Of a stretch of 64,000 nucleotides of DNA, positions 54,584 to 64,000 are shown piece after piece. The stretch spans positions 50,917,457-50,981,456 of the forward strand of contig CM055104.1 of NCBI GenBank assembly GCA_029204225.1, read 5' to 3'. This DNA comes from Diphasiastrum complanatum. Its lineage: Eukaryota > Streptophyta > Lycopodiopsida > Lycopodiales > Lycopodiaceae. The notes beneath the pieces were generated by a model, which was given only the letters and a program-made list of their open reading frames with translations, did not search any database and was not told the DNA's origin. Numbering within the stretch: position 1 is the stretch's first letter; every line of letters begins with the position of its first letter. The position numbers and the translations under genes are program-made.

Positions 54584-55156
54584 CTTTCTTGAGCAATTGG
54601 GGAGTGCTATTTTCAAATCTAAATTTTGCTCCAAGAGGGCACCCATCTGAAGATGGAATTTTTGCATAAGGATCTACATTTTGTTTCATTGATTGGAGGA
54701 GGATCAGCGCCCATTTTGCACGATTTTGCATAGTAGTCCATTGCCCTTGCCCATCTAGCCAGCCACCCAGTGCCCATCTCTCTCTTTTCTTCTGTTTTGC
54801 ATCATATCCATTTGCAGTTCAATGCCCATCCACCAGCACCCATTTCCTATCCATATATTGTCAATTTTGTTGTTGTCCATCACCCCTTTCCTGCCTATTG
54901 TTTGTCTCCACCATTTGAGTTGTCCATCACCCAGTTCCAACTACTTTACCTTGCTGATTTTGCACATATTACCAGCTTTTTCAGCCATTTGCATTTGCTG
55001 TCCATCGCCCATCCCTGGCAGTGTTTTCCAACTACTTTGCTGTCCATTGATTGTTATTATCCCACACTTTTCAATGCCCGGCTATGGTCATATTAGGTGT
55101 CCATTTGACAGCTATCATTTCACCCATTCGCTGTTCACTTTTCACCATTATACCTA
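54584..55156 (+). other. Non-coding leader with CCCATC repeats
   Basis: The phrase TGCCCAT/TCCATCACCC recurs about ten times between 54640 and 55140, giving Pro/His-rich frames of low complexity. No gag domain. Confidence 0.45.
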
Positions 55157-56022
55157 CCATAGTTGCAGCGAATCTCGATTCGCTGGGTCTGCGATTCGCG
55201 GGTCGCGATTCTGCGAATCACAATTCGCGACCCAGAATCGAAAAAAATAAATAAATAAATTTTTTTTTTTTTTTTTTTTGGAAAAATAGCTTATTGCTGA
55301 AATTTTTGTAGGGGATCAACGGTCAAACCAGCGTTTTGCCTCTCAGAAGTGCAGTAGATGAGGCACAAACAGATCTTATTTTCAGTAGCTATTCGGTTGT
55401 CATTTGCTCTGGTTTTCAGTAAATGTTAATGCTACAGTTTGGACTATCAACTGTATGGATCATGATCACTTTTGCAATTGGTTCACTGGAGATGTGAGTG
55501 CAATGTACATACAGTTGGGGGCATAAATATTGGGCCCTTCTCGGCGTGCATTTGGACCCCATTTTTTCTACAGGGGGGCGGTGGCATTTTTATCTACAAT
55601 GTCTATATAGCAAGAAGCTCTAAGGGGGTTCGGGGGACAGTAGCCCCCCGGGAAACGGGGGGTTCGGGGGGCGGTAGCCCCCTGGTGGGGAGTTTGGGGG
55701 GCAACGCCCCCCAACGGCGGGGTTCGGGGGCTGCCAGTAGACCCCGGCCCCGACGGTAAGGCCTCTTCATGATTTGGACTTCCAACTCCCCGAGTGAAAA
55801 CACACTTTTTGGTGTTTCGCACCCGAAACAGTCAGCAAACTACACAATCATAATCCCCTCGATCAGAGCTTTCATCTGATACCCATATTGCCTAAAAAAA
55901 TTTCAAAAAAAAAAAAAAAAATCGATTCTACACGATTCTGGGAAAATCCCGAATCACGAATCGGAATCGCGATTCTGATCACGATTCTGAATCGCGATTC
56001 GGGATTCGCGGTGCAACTATGG
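55157..56022. mobile_element. Terminal-inverted-repeat element, about 866 bp
   Basis: The left end CCATAGTTGCA (55157-55167) and right end TGCAACTATGG (56012-56022) are perfect inverted repeats. Inside them, both ends carry about 70-90 bp of GATTCGCGAATC-type words. An A-rich/T-rich tract lies at each side (55258-55279, 55903-55920). There is no transposase, so it would be non-autonomous. No clear target duplication was found, so the superfamily is unassigned. The right end overlaps the start of the Copia G LTR. Confidence 0.65.
55624..55752. repeat. GC-rich array of four hairpin units
   Basis: Four units of about 32 bp (starting near 55624, 55657, 55688 and 55718). Each pairs a GGGGG(G) run with a CCCCC(C) run around a short loop such as CGGTAG or CAACG. 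The block is nearly pure G/C in AT-rich surroundings and contains many G-runs. It lies at the centre of the TIR element. Confidence 0.8.
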
Positions 56023-56609
56023 TTAGCCATGTGTATATATCCAGCGACTTATCAGTTGCTTCGGTTAAGCTCCACAGACATTGAATTAGCTCAATCGTCT
56101 ATCAAGTCAATCAATCGAGCATCTAGAGTGCAATTGTTTTGTTCTTTCTCTCTGTTATTACAGAGTATTCATTCCGGAAGAACGCGACTCTGTCTGCATT
56201 CGGACTATATTTTCTTCACGACTATATTATCATTGTTCAAGTAATCTCAGTCGTGTATGTCATGCTGAATGTTCATTTATTCATGTCCAGATTGTTTTAT
56301 TGTTTGCAGATAAACTTATTCGTACATTAAGTTGTATTCATATGACTGATAGCATGTGTCGATTAGTCGCTCTAGTCTAGTTTCCGCACCTAATACGCTT
56401 CCGCAAAGCTAAATCTAAAATCAAGATAATTCGTGCATGGCTATGGAATCACAACTGTGTCGATCCCGTGACTTCGAAGTTGTGATCAAGTAGGACAGAC
56501 TTCGATCTGTCGAAGTCGGTCTGATCCAATATACGTAGTTGCATGCACCGAGGATTCCGCGCGCACTCGCAACTCTTCCACTGCGCCGCATTGTCGTGAT
56601 ATCCCAACA
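56020..56609 (+). repeat. 5' LTR of Copia G
   Basis: It starts TGGTTAGCCATG and ends TATCCCAACA directly before the PBS. The first about 70 bases recur at 59180-59257, the truncated 3' LTR. The start overlaps the right terminal repeat of the TIR element by about three bases, so it is uncertain by a few bases. Confidence 0.65.
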
Positions 56610-56622
56610 TGGTATCAGAGCG
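56610..56622 (+). other. Primer-binding site of Copia G
   Basis: TGGTATCAGAGCG immediately follows the LTR and is the canonical plant Copia initiator tRNA-Met PBS. Confidence 0.88.
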
Positions 56623-56763
56623 GTAATTCTACTCTCTGATTCTTTGAAGCAAATTTAGAGCTTACATTATCAGAGCAATTATTCTGATAAAGAGTAGACA
56701 CTTGCTATAATTGTTTCCAGTCATATAATCTACTATCTGCATACACTCATCCTAAATTTCCAG

Positions 56764-57640
56764 ATGGATTCGCAATCACAGTTTGCACTAATGGTAGACA
56801 AACTCGATGGTTCGAATTACCACTTATGGAAATTCAAGATGAAGGTAGTACTGATGGCCAAGAGCTTTGGGAAATCGTCGTTGGAACCGAACTACTTCCT
56901 AGCGTCGATGAGCAAGCCATTTCCAAGTGGAAGCTCAGGGATGGCAAGGCTTTCGCCTTGATCACCCTTAACATCTCGACACACAGATTGGCCACATCAG
57001 ACAAGCCCAATTTTTGAAAGAGGCTTGGGATATATTAAACACACTATACGAAATGAGGGATGTCACTTCGAAGCTGCATCTAAGGAGAAAGTTCTTCTCA
57101 CTCAGAATGACAGAAGGTGATTCTGTTCAAAATCACATTAATCAATATAAGACTCTGTTGGAGCAGATGGCCGCAATAGGTTCAGTGATCGAAGACTTTG
57201 ATGTTGTAATGAACTTATTGTCCAGCCTGCCATCCTCATATGAAAACTGGGTGATGATGATTTCCACACACTCAGAAATTACATTGTCCAGAATCATAAT
57301 CATGCTATTGTAGGACGAAACAAGAAGGAATGGAGCATCCTTGTCCTCCATCAACGACTCGCAAGCATTATTCTCGAAGAAGAACACAAGGACGCAACAG
57401 AAGAAGAGAGTTGTCCGACAAATCGATGGCAATCAGAAGCAGTCACAAAAGACCCAGAATCAGCAACCTACTCAGAACAAGAAAAGGCTCTTCTGCAAGT
57501 ACTGCGAGAGGACGAACCACAAAATCTAGGACTGTCGGATCTTGAAGTTCAACAACGACAAGAAGAAGTAGTCGGACCAACAAGCCCATGTAGCAAACAC
57601 AAAGCAGAAGATCCAAGAAGACGACGACGACGAGCAGGAA
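56764..57640 (+). pseudogene. Copia G gag
   Basis: Begins MDSQSQFALMVDKLDGSNYH (56764), shifts frame at about 56870 (WEIVVGTELLPSVDEQAISK), then runs from 57014 (EAWDILNTLYEMRDVTSKLH, FFSLRMTEGDSVQNHINQYK, LLSSLPSSYENWVMMI) and ends with one CCHC knuckle (CKYCERTNHKIxDC, with a stop inside). This is the UBN2-type Copia nucleocapsid. At least three breaks. Confidence 0.85.
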
Positions 57641-58933
57641 GTCTTCATGGTGAACCATCATCATGTTGAACAATCGGAGGAATGGTTCCTCGATTCTGGA
57701 GCGACGCAACATATGACAAGCCATCAAGAATGGTTCATCGACTATTCGGCCTACAGCACAAAGAAATTTGTTCACCTTGGAGACAGTAGCTCAGAAAGGA
57801 AGGTGAAGGTACTGTAAGACTTAATTTTCAAAATGGACTGTCAAATCTCATACCAAATGTATTGTATGTCCCGAACCTGACGACATATCTGTTGTCGGTC
57901 AGTCGAATTACAGACTTAGGACATAAGGTAGAGTTTCAGGTAGATTCCTGTCGGATTCTTGATAAAAGCAAGAGGATTCTTGCACTCAGAAAGAGACAAG
58001 GATATCTCTATAGGCTTAGTCATTGTAACTCTTTAACTATTTGTGCTTTAAGCAGTTCAGCATCTGTCAATAAAGGATTGATTTGGAATTATAGACTTGG
58101 TCACCTTAATCATGTATCGATAGGTAACATGTCTAGACGTTCTTCAGTTCTCGATTTAGACTACTGAATTGCCAACAAATCAAGAACACATATCTAAATA
58201 TTTGCTAGACATTGTACATACTGATATATGTGGCCCAATCCAAACACCATCACTACTTGGTGCTGAATTCTTTATTACATTTATAGATGACTATTCCAAA
58301 AGAATTGTTGTATATTTTCTGAAGCACAAATCTGAAGTGTTCCAGTTCTTCAAGAGATACAAAGAAAATGTTGAGTTGCAGACAGGCAAGAAGATCAAAG
58401 CTCTCAGGAGCGACAACGACGGTGAATACATCTCAAACGAGTTCAAAGAATATTGCTCAGCCAATGGCATCGAGCAATAGTTTGTTGCATCCTATTCTCC
58501 ACAATCGAATGGACTAGCGGAAAGGAAGAAGAGGACCTTAGTCGAGTCTGCCAAATGCATGATAACTCATGCTTCATTGCCCAAATCATTCTGGCAACAT
58601 GCTGTTTCAACAGCAACCTACGTGCAAAACCGAAGTATAACTAAAGGCATCCCTGACAGCAAAACCCCTCATGAAGTCTGGACAGGATCCAAGCCTTCAT
58701 TGAAACATTTGAGAGTATTCGGATGTGTTGCCTATGCTCATGTCCCAAAGGACAACAAAAAGAAATTTGATAAGCATTCATTTAAAACTATTTTTGTTGG
58801 CTACTATGCTTCTGATGGAATGTATAAACTGTACAATATAGACACCTGTAAAGTTTTCACTAACAGGGATGTGACTTTCATAGAAGAAGAGTTTATTGAT
58901 TTGAAGGGCAAGGACCAGATATGCAATCTATGA
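57641..58933 (+). pseudogene. Copia G protease and integrase; RT/RNase H absent
   Basis: Protease WFLDSGATQHMTSHQEWF (about 57684) retains the DSG triad. The pre-integrase region is in 57862-58167 (NYRLGHLNHVSIGNMSRRSS). Integrase is in 58169-58480 (DIVHTDICGPIQTPSLLGAE, FIDDYSKRIVVYFL, SDNDGEYISNEF), with a TAG near 58480, continuing to 58559-58933 (FWQHAVSTATYVQNRSITKG, LRVFGCVAYAHVPKD, NRDVTFIEEEF). After 58933 only about 250 bp of linker-like sequence precede the LTR, so RT and RNase H are deleted. Confidence 0.85.
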
Positions 58934-59179
58934 TTTTTGCCCAAAAAACTGATACATACCAACCGACACCGACTATTCATCGAACACCCGACATCGACAA
59001 TTCGACTTCACCAATTGCTCGTATGTCAATATTAACTCCAAAAGTCGACTCGAACAACCGGCGGCTCATCAGTACCTTCATCACGACTAGACAGAATCAA
59101 ATATCGTCCAAAGGCAACTTCCAACAGCCCATAGTGCCTTAATCCTAATTGTAAAGTACAGATTAACTATTCTTTTAAT

Positions 59180-59257
59180 TAGTTAGCCATGTGTATAGAT
59201 TCAGTGACTTATCAGTTGCTTCGGTTAAGCTCCATAGACATTGAATTAGCTCACTCG
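59180..59257 (+). repeat. Truncated 3' LTR of Copia G
   Basis: About 78 bp matching the start of the LTR at 56020. It is cut at 59257 where the 5' LTR of Copia H begins. Confidence 0.7.
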
Positions 59258-60003
59258 TGTCAGAAATGGTAAACTCCTGCAACTTTGTCGCAGCACGAAC
59301 AAGACACGAAGGTTGAATGAGAACAATTCGCGACAGTCAACGTGTCTTTGACTCGAGGCACGAACGATTCGCGAATCAATCGCGAATCGTAAACACACCT
59401 CCAGGACCACAACACAAAAAGATCGAAACAAATGAAGAGAAATCCTTCGCGCTGCCAGCTGGCAACTCAACGGACTTCATGCCCAGCTGAAACGAATAGC
59501 AACGATAGAGACTAACTAACTAGTTGATTAGCGTTAACTAGTCTTGTGATTCTACATTTAGCTATCTTGTAAACTCCACACAGTGGAGGTATAAACGATC
59601 CTCTCTGGATCATAACCAACAAGGAAAAAAAAAAGACATAGTTAATACAGAGATCTGTAAGAAGCAGAGAGAGACGTAGCGAATAGAGTAGGAAAGCAAA
59701 AATACCATAGCTATGAACGAGCAGAACACAGCGAAAGAGCAGAGAGTCATTCCACCAACGAGCGAGACACTGACGATCTCGCTCTAAAACCAAAACTGAC
59801 AATATAATCGCTCTATTTCATGTATCTCTTGGTCTTGTGCTGTGTCTCTTGATTGCTAGAATAAAATATGTTCTGTGATGCGTAGTCGAGTGTCTGGGAT
59901 CCCGTAAGAGCTTTCGCACGAAAAGAAAAATCGAAGACAGAAAATTGTTCGCGAATCAGAAAAGAGGACGAACACGAAACACAAAGAAAAAGCTTCCGCG
60001 ACA
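59258..60003 (+). repeat. 5' LTR of Copia H, 746 bp
   Basis: Starts TGTCAGAAATGG (TGTGAGAAATGG in the 3' copy) and ends CCGCGACA. A near-perfect palindrome with arms ACGATTCGCG/CGCGAATCGT lies at 59364-59390. Confidence 0.85.
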
Positions 60004-60016
60004 TGGTATCAGAGCC
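60004..60016 (+). other. Primer-binding site of Copia H
   Basis: TGGTATCAGAGCC directly after the LTR; canonical initiator tRNA-Met PBS. Confidence 0.9.
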
Positions 60017-60068
60017 AACAGGTTATCACTACTGATATCCCAGCAGTGATCCTTCCAGGCAACACAAT

Positions 60069-61090
60069 ATGGCTACGACAATCCAGACCAGAGTAGCAAT
60101 CAGTCTTGATGGTGCAAATTACAGAATCTGGAAATTGAAAATCAAAACACTCTTGAAGGGCGAAGGCATCTGGTCAGTGACCGAGCTCTCAGAGGTGCAA
60201 CCTCCAGAGGGAGATTCGAGGAGAGCTGAATGGATCAGAAAGGATGAGCGCGCAATGGCGATCATCGTTTCGTCCATAAATGAAGATCTACTCATGCAGA
60301 TTGAAGACTGCGAAAGCAGCCATGCAGCGTGGGAAAGATTAAAGCAGAAGTATGAAGTGAGGACTGCAGCTTTAGTCATGCACCTTCACAATCAGCTGCA
60401 ATCCATACGGTGGGATGGCAACCAGTTAGATTAGCACGTTGAGAAGATCAGAACGATCTTCGCTCAACTCGCTGCATCAGGACAGGAGCACCAGGTCCCG
60501 GCACCACAGCAACTGATGTATTTCATGAAATCTCTACCGACGTCCTATCAGCCGCTGAGAATGCTCATACTGAGTCTACCAGATATGACACTCGACAAAG
60601 CAGTTAGTCTTGTCGCTGATGAGAGACTGATGAGAGACGAAGGAGAGGGAAGCAGTGATCAAGAGAAGGCTCTCTTCACGAAAGGAAGGAAGAAGAACAA
60701 AAACAAGCCAAGATTCGAGAAGACGAAGTCGTCGAATCAGCAATCTTCTTCCTGCGATCACTGCCACAAACCAGGCCATACGGCCAACAAATGCTGGTTC
60801 AATCCAGCAATACCTTGCATGCACTGCAAGAAGAAAGGGCATTCTGCATACGACTGCAGATTCAACCCAAAAAGGAAAAACAAAGCTGAAAAGGCAAACG
60901 TTGCAGAGTCATCAAAGGATGCTGAAAGAGGTGACGAAGCTTTCACGATACTCAACGAAGCTTCGACAAGCTACTCTGAACACGACTACGATGTAGTCAT
61001 CGATTCAGGAGCAACATCTCACATAACCTGCAACAAGAAGATCACATTCCAAAGGAAAAGAGAAGCAAGCTTGATAACAAATCCGAGCAA
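60069..61090 (+). pseudogene. Copia H gag and protease
   Basis: A single frame begins MATTIQTRVAISLDGANYRI at 60069 and has only one in-frame stop (TAG at 60432-60434) before about 61020. Domains: gag core (LMQIEDCESSHAAWERLKQK, MYFMKSLPTSYQPLRMLILS), Lys-rich linker, two CCHC knuckles (CDHCHKPGHTANKC and CMHCKKKGHSAYDC), protease (YDVVIDSGATSHITCNKK). Two knuckles is less common among plant Copia elements, which usually have one. After protease the sequence jumps near 61080-61097 to the integrase C-terminal tail. Confidence 0.88.
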
Positions 61091-61096
61091 ACAATC

Positions 61097-61848
61097 ATGG
61101 TCAGCTACTCGAACGGAACACATGTGTACAGACTCTACGATCCAACCACGAAGAAGGTTGTTTCGAGCAGAGATGTGAAGTTCGACGAGTCCACATTCCC
61201 TGGACTGAAAGACAAAAGAGGCCATGAGATCTTCACACTGCTGCCTATTCAAGAGGGAGATCGAGGACATACATCAAATCAGAATGCAGAGCCCCAGATT
61301 CCAGAGCAGCAGGAAGCAGAGGATCGACCCCATGAACAAGAAATGTTCGAGCAGTGACGAAACGAACCTCGAAGGTCAACAAGACAAAGAAGACCTCCAG
61401 ACCGCTATTCTGACAATCTTCAATGGAGCGAAGACACGCAGTTCGAGTACTGCAGCTTCACAGAAGAGCCAGCAACATACCAAGAAGCTATCCAGAGTCC
61501 AGAGGGAGAATTCTGGAAGCAGGCAATGCCAGAGGAGGTCGAGTTGATGAGGCAAAACGAGGCATGAACATTAGAGCCACTGCCAAAAAACAGGAAAATA
61601 GTCGACTGCAAGTGGGTATACAAGAAAAAGCTAAAATCAGATGGCACTATTGGCCGCTACAAGGCAAGGCTCGTCGCAAAGGGCTACACACAGAGATATG
61701 GTGTCGACTATTTCGACACATATTTGCCCATGGTGAAGATGACAAGCATAAGGCTACTCCTTGCATACGCCACATAGTACAATCTGGAAATTCACCAAAT
61801 TGACGTGAAAATAGCTTTCTCCACGGAGATCTAGAGGAGGAAATCTTC
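61097..61848 (+). pseudogene. Copia H integrase tail and start of RT
   Basis: MVSYSNGTHVYRLYDPTTKK and SSRDVKFDESTFPG are the last part of integrase. The linker continues with a frame change at about 61357. RT starts with [40 protein letters not shown], then HQIDVKIAFS, with stops near 61566 and 61776 and a frameshift near 61810. The integrase zinc and catalytic domains are absent. Confidence 0.8.
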
Positions 61849-63057
61849 ATGAAGCAACCTAAAGGCTATGAAGACCCCGACAACAGACAATATGTTTGTC
61901 GATTGCAGAGATGCATCTACGGTCTAAAACAGGCATCACGGGCCTGGTACAAAAAGCTTGATGGTCTTCTGATGTCTCTAGACTTTAACCCTACTCAACC
62001 AGACTGTAACGTCTACATCAAAAGAGTAGGAAAGGATTTTGTGATACTGACCATTTTCGTGGATGATTCGCTGATGATAGGAAATTCCTTGATGCTGATC
62101 AAAGACACAAAGAGTCAGATTTCTGAAAGCTACGAAACAGATCTTGGAGAAGCAACAAAATGCCTAGGGCTGGAGATCAGAAGAGATCGAGCAAATGGCG
62201 GAATGCACTTGAGTCAATCAGAATATGCCAGAAAAGTGTTGAAGCAGTACCACATGATGGACTGCAAAGAAAAAGCCACACCAATGATAGTTGGAGCCAA
62301 GCTCACGAAACAGGATTGCCCAAAAACAGAAGAGGAAGAACAGAAGATGGCAGGTATACCCTACCAGAACTTAATCGGGAGTCTAATGTACTTGACAATT
62401 TGTACCAGACCGGATCTGGCCTTCTCTGTTTACGCATTGAGCCAATTTTGTTCCAATCCTGGTCTAGCACATTGGCAAATGGCCAAACAAATCCTACAGT
62501 ATCTAAAGGGTACCCAGAATATTGGATTAACCTACAGAGCTAGAAACGAGGAGAAAGGATTCGAGCTACATCACTATAGTGATGCGAGCTGGGCGAGCTG
62601 CAAGGATGACAGCAAGTCTATTACTGGAGGATGTTCAATAGCGTGCGGAGCTGCAATCAGCTGGATATGCAAAAAGCAAACTCTGGTAGCTCAATCCTCT
62701 TGCGAAGCTGAGTATGTCGCAGCCTCGAAAGTGGCGAATGAGGTAGTGTGGCTGCGGATGATGTTGGAGGCAATCGGGATACCACAGGAGGGGCCAAGCA
62801 CGATGATGATGGACTCCCAGAGTGCCATCTATTTGTCCCAGGATCCTGTCTTCCATTCAAAGACGAAGCACATTCCTTTGAAGTACCATCACATTCAAGA
62901 TTTGATCTCGAAAGGAGAGCTCCAGGTCCAGTTCATAAAATCAGAAAGTATGATTGCAGATCTCCTCACGAAACCGCTCGACAAGCCACTCTTTACCAAG
63001 CAAAGAGAGGCAATTGGATTTAACGAACAAAGCTGCAAGGTTCAAGAGGGAGTGTGA
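61849..63057 (+). CDS. Copia H RT and RNase H, long intact frame
   Basis: A 402-codon open frame. RT: QRCIYGLKQASRAWYKKLDG, the catalytic box as IFVDDSLMIGNS, HLSQSEYARKVLKQYHMMDC, GSLMYLTICTRPDLAFSVYA. RNase H: HYSDASWASCKDDSKSITGG, SSCEAEYVAASKVANEVVWL, MMDSQSAIYLSQDPVFHSKT, ADLLTKPLDKPLF. The acidic residues of the RNase H centre (YSDAS, EAEY, DSQSA) are present. It terminates two codons into the LTR, after the purine tract. The ATG is internal to the former polyprotein. Best preserved enzyme segment in the window. Confidence 0.9.
   Translation: MKQPKGYEDPDNRQYVCRLQRCIYGLKQASRAWYKKLDGLLMSLDFNPTQPDCNVYIKRVGKDFVILTIFVDDSLMIGNSLMLIKDTKSQISESYETDLGEATKCLGLEIRRDRANGGMHLSQSEYARKVLKQYHMMDCKEKATPMIVGAKLTKQDCPKTEEEEQKMAGIPYQNLIGSLMYLTICTRPDLAFSVYALSQFCSNPGLAHWQMAKQILQYLKGTQNIGLTYRARNEEKGFELHHYSDASWASCKDDSKSITGGCSIACGAAISWICKKQTLVAQSSCEAEYVAASKVANEVVWLRMMLEAIGIPQEGPSTMMMDSQSAIYLSQDPVFHSKTKHIPLKYHHIQDLISKGELQVQFIKSESMIADLLTKPLDKPLFTKQREAIGFNEQSCKVQEGV
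63043..63052 (+). other. Polypurine tract of Copia H
   Basis: AAGAGGGAG directly precedes the 3' LTR start TGTGAGAAATGG. Confidence 0.75.
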
Positions 63058-63360
63058 GAAATGGTGAACTCCTGCAACTTTGTCGCAACACGAACAAGAC
63101 ACGAAGGTCGAACGAGAACAATTCGCGACAGTCAACGTGTCTTTGACTCGAAGCACGAACGATTCGCGAATCAATCGCGAATCGTAAACACACCTCCAGG
63201 ACCGCAAAACGAAAAGAACGAAACAAACAAAGAGAAATCCTTCGCGCTGCCAGCTGGCAGCTCAACGGGCTTCCTGCCCAGCTGAAACGAATAGCAACGA
63301 CGGAGACTAACTAACTAGTTGATTAGCGTTAACTAGTCTTGTGATTCTACGTTTAGCTAC
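63053..63360 (+). repeat. Truncated 3' LTR of Copia H
   Basis: First about 308 bp of the 746-bp LTR, with about 19 substitutions relative to the 5' LTR in my manual alignment (about 94% identity). The palindrome recurs at 63159-63185. The sequence diverges after GTTTAGCTAC. Confidence 0.8.
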
Positions 63361-64000
63361 CTAGGTCCCATTTGTAAGGTTGGAAAATATCCAAATTCAC
63401 AGATTTAGTTTGAGAGTTATATTTAGATAAAGCTAAAAATAAAGACATGTAGTTGAAGAGTTCATGTTAAAATAATAAATGAAGAAAAAAAAAAAAAAAA
63501 GTCTTTGCCGGTCACTATGACCAATATCTTGTCACTACCCAGGCAAGTTGCTATTTGAATGATTTTTCAGCTGATCCAATAGTTCAGGCCTTAACTAGTT
63601 AGAATGTATTGATGGATGCCCATGCCCAAGCATTCTCATAAATGGCCTCAGCCCATGCCATATTGTCCTGAGATTGCATTACTGACCTCTCATGCATGCC
63701 CTCTCAAGTGGTCCACAATTGCCAAGTCTTAAAATCCAGTCATAGCCTTACCTCCATGAGATTCCCTTAACCCAATGGTCATGCACTCATTATCTCTAGC
63801 TAGCCTTGGCAAACTAACCATAGTTATATCCAGACTAATTACTACATGTGAAATCGTTCCAACAGATTAACAATGAGGTTTGCAGAGGTAGGTATAATCT
63901 ACCACCAAAAGATGCCAATAAATAAGTTATAAATCTATAAAATTGTCCTATTGAAAGCCTCTAAAACATAAGGTGCATAAGGGCACTGGTCAGCTTCTGA
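63361..64000. other. No gene seen
   Basis: Contains a poly(A) tract at 63485-63500. The rest is unremarkable non-coding sequence without recognisable repeats or frames. Confidence 0.4.

Larger units (their letters stand above)
59258..63360 (+). mobile_element. Copia element H
   Basis: 5' LTR, PBS, gag, protease, RT, RNase H, purine tract and a truncated 3' LTR are in canonical order on the plus strand. Protease-to-integrase sequence is deleted. Inserted into the 3' LTR of G, so H is younger than G. The right target duplication was lost with the 3' LTR end. Confidence 0.88.

Noticed and set aside
54755-55254. Overlapping Pro/His/Ser-rich frames of 108-142 codons
   Set aside because: They derive from repeated CCCATC-type words in a non-coding leader and lack conserved motifs.
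55624-55752. CRISPR-like array of short repeats
   Set aside because: Units are imperfect self-complementary hairpins without unique spacers, in a plant genome.
55472-55822. Gly/Pro-rich frames on both strands at 55.5-55.8 kb
   Set aside because: They are translations of the GC-rich hairpin array; composition alone keeps them open.

Overview
This window is nuclear DNA of a land plant with a large, repeat-dense genome. I base this on Ty1/Copia and Ty3/Gypsy elements of plant type (primer-binding sites of the TGGTATCAGAGC class), a tRNA-derived SINE, Helitron helicase remnants, long (CT)n/(AC)n microsatellites, and one intron-containing gene of the plant DUF1635 family. The species cannot be assigned from the sequence. 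No rRNA, functional tRNA, CRISPR or bacterial-type operon was seen.

Host genes are few. A two-exon DUF1635-type gene lies on the minus strand (9856-11301) with a TATA box and a GA-rich leader. A last exon of an unrecognised gene lies on the minus strand at 50199-51015. A promoter-like stretch on the minus strand near 48.6 kb is weak. Nearly everything else is transposable-element debris.

Layout. 1.2-9.1 kb: a minus-strand Gypsy element (copy 1) carrying an extra ORF downstream of integrase. It is split by a complete-ended Copia element (A, 2249-6431, TSD CAAAT) and fused upstream to a Copia integrase (element C). 9.9-11.6 kb: DUF1635 gene. 12.2-14.4 kb: a Gypsy deletion derivative (D) with microsatellites in both LTRs. 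15.2-17.9 kb: Copia B, a sister of A. 17.9-19.6 kb: Gypsy copy 2 (extra ORF plus integrase scrap). 19.6-21.4 kb: a Copia shell whose RT region is replaced by a 305-residue ORF of unknown function. 21.8-22.6 kb: Helitron remnant. 22.7-31.1 kb: Gypsy copy 3 (protease, RT, RNase H, integrase, extra ORF, LTR). Copy 3 is interrupted by a pair of tandemly related minus-strand ORFs, and its LTR contains a solo LTR flanked by TAAAA. 31.4-35.7 kb: Gypsy copy 4 (minus). 36.7-46.8 kb: a mosaic of at least three Copia families with G-box-rich LTRs and one unexplained coding-like island (about 41.9-43.2 kb). 49.1 and 52.1 kb: two SINE copies. 53-54.1 kb: chromovirus remnant. 54.2 kb: an LTR with PBS but no coding sequence. 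55.2-56.0 kb: a TIR element with a GC-rich hairpin array. 56.0-59.3 kb: Copia G. 59.3-63.4 kb: Copia H, nested in the 3' LTR of G.

The best candidate for something undescribed is the extra ORF (called aORF here). In all four copies it lies on the same strand as, and downstream of, Gypsy integrase. It encodes a protein with a conserved N-terminal region, an acidic middle and a long coiled coil, and in two copies it is preceded by a TATA-like sequence. Every transposon copy here is damaged, so pathway-level cooperation between genes cannot be inferred.
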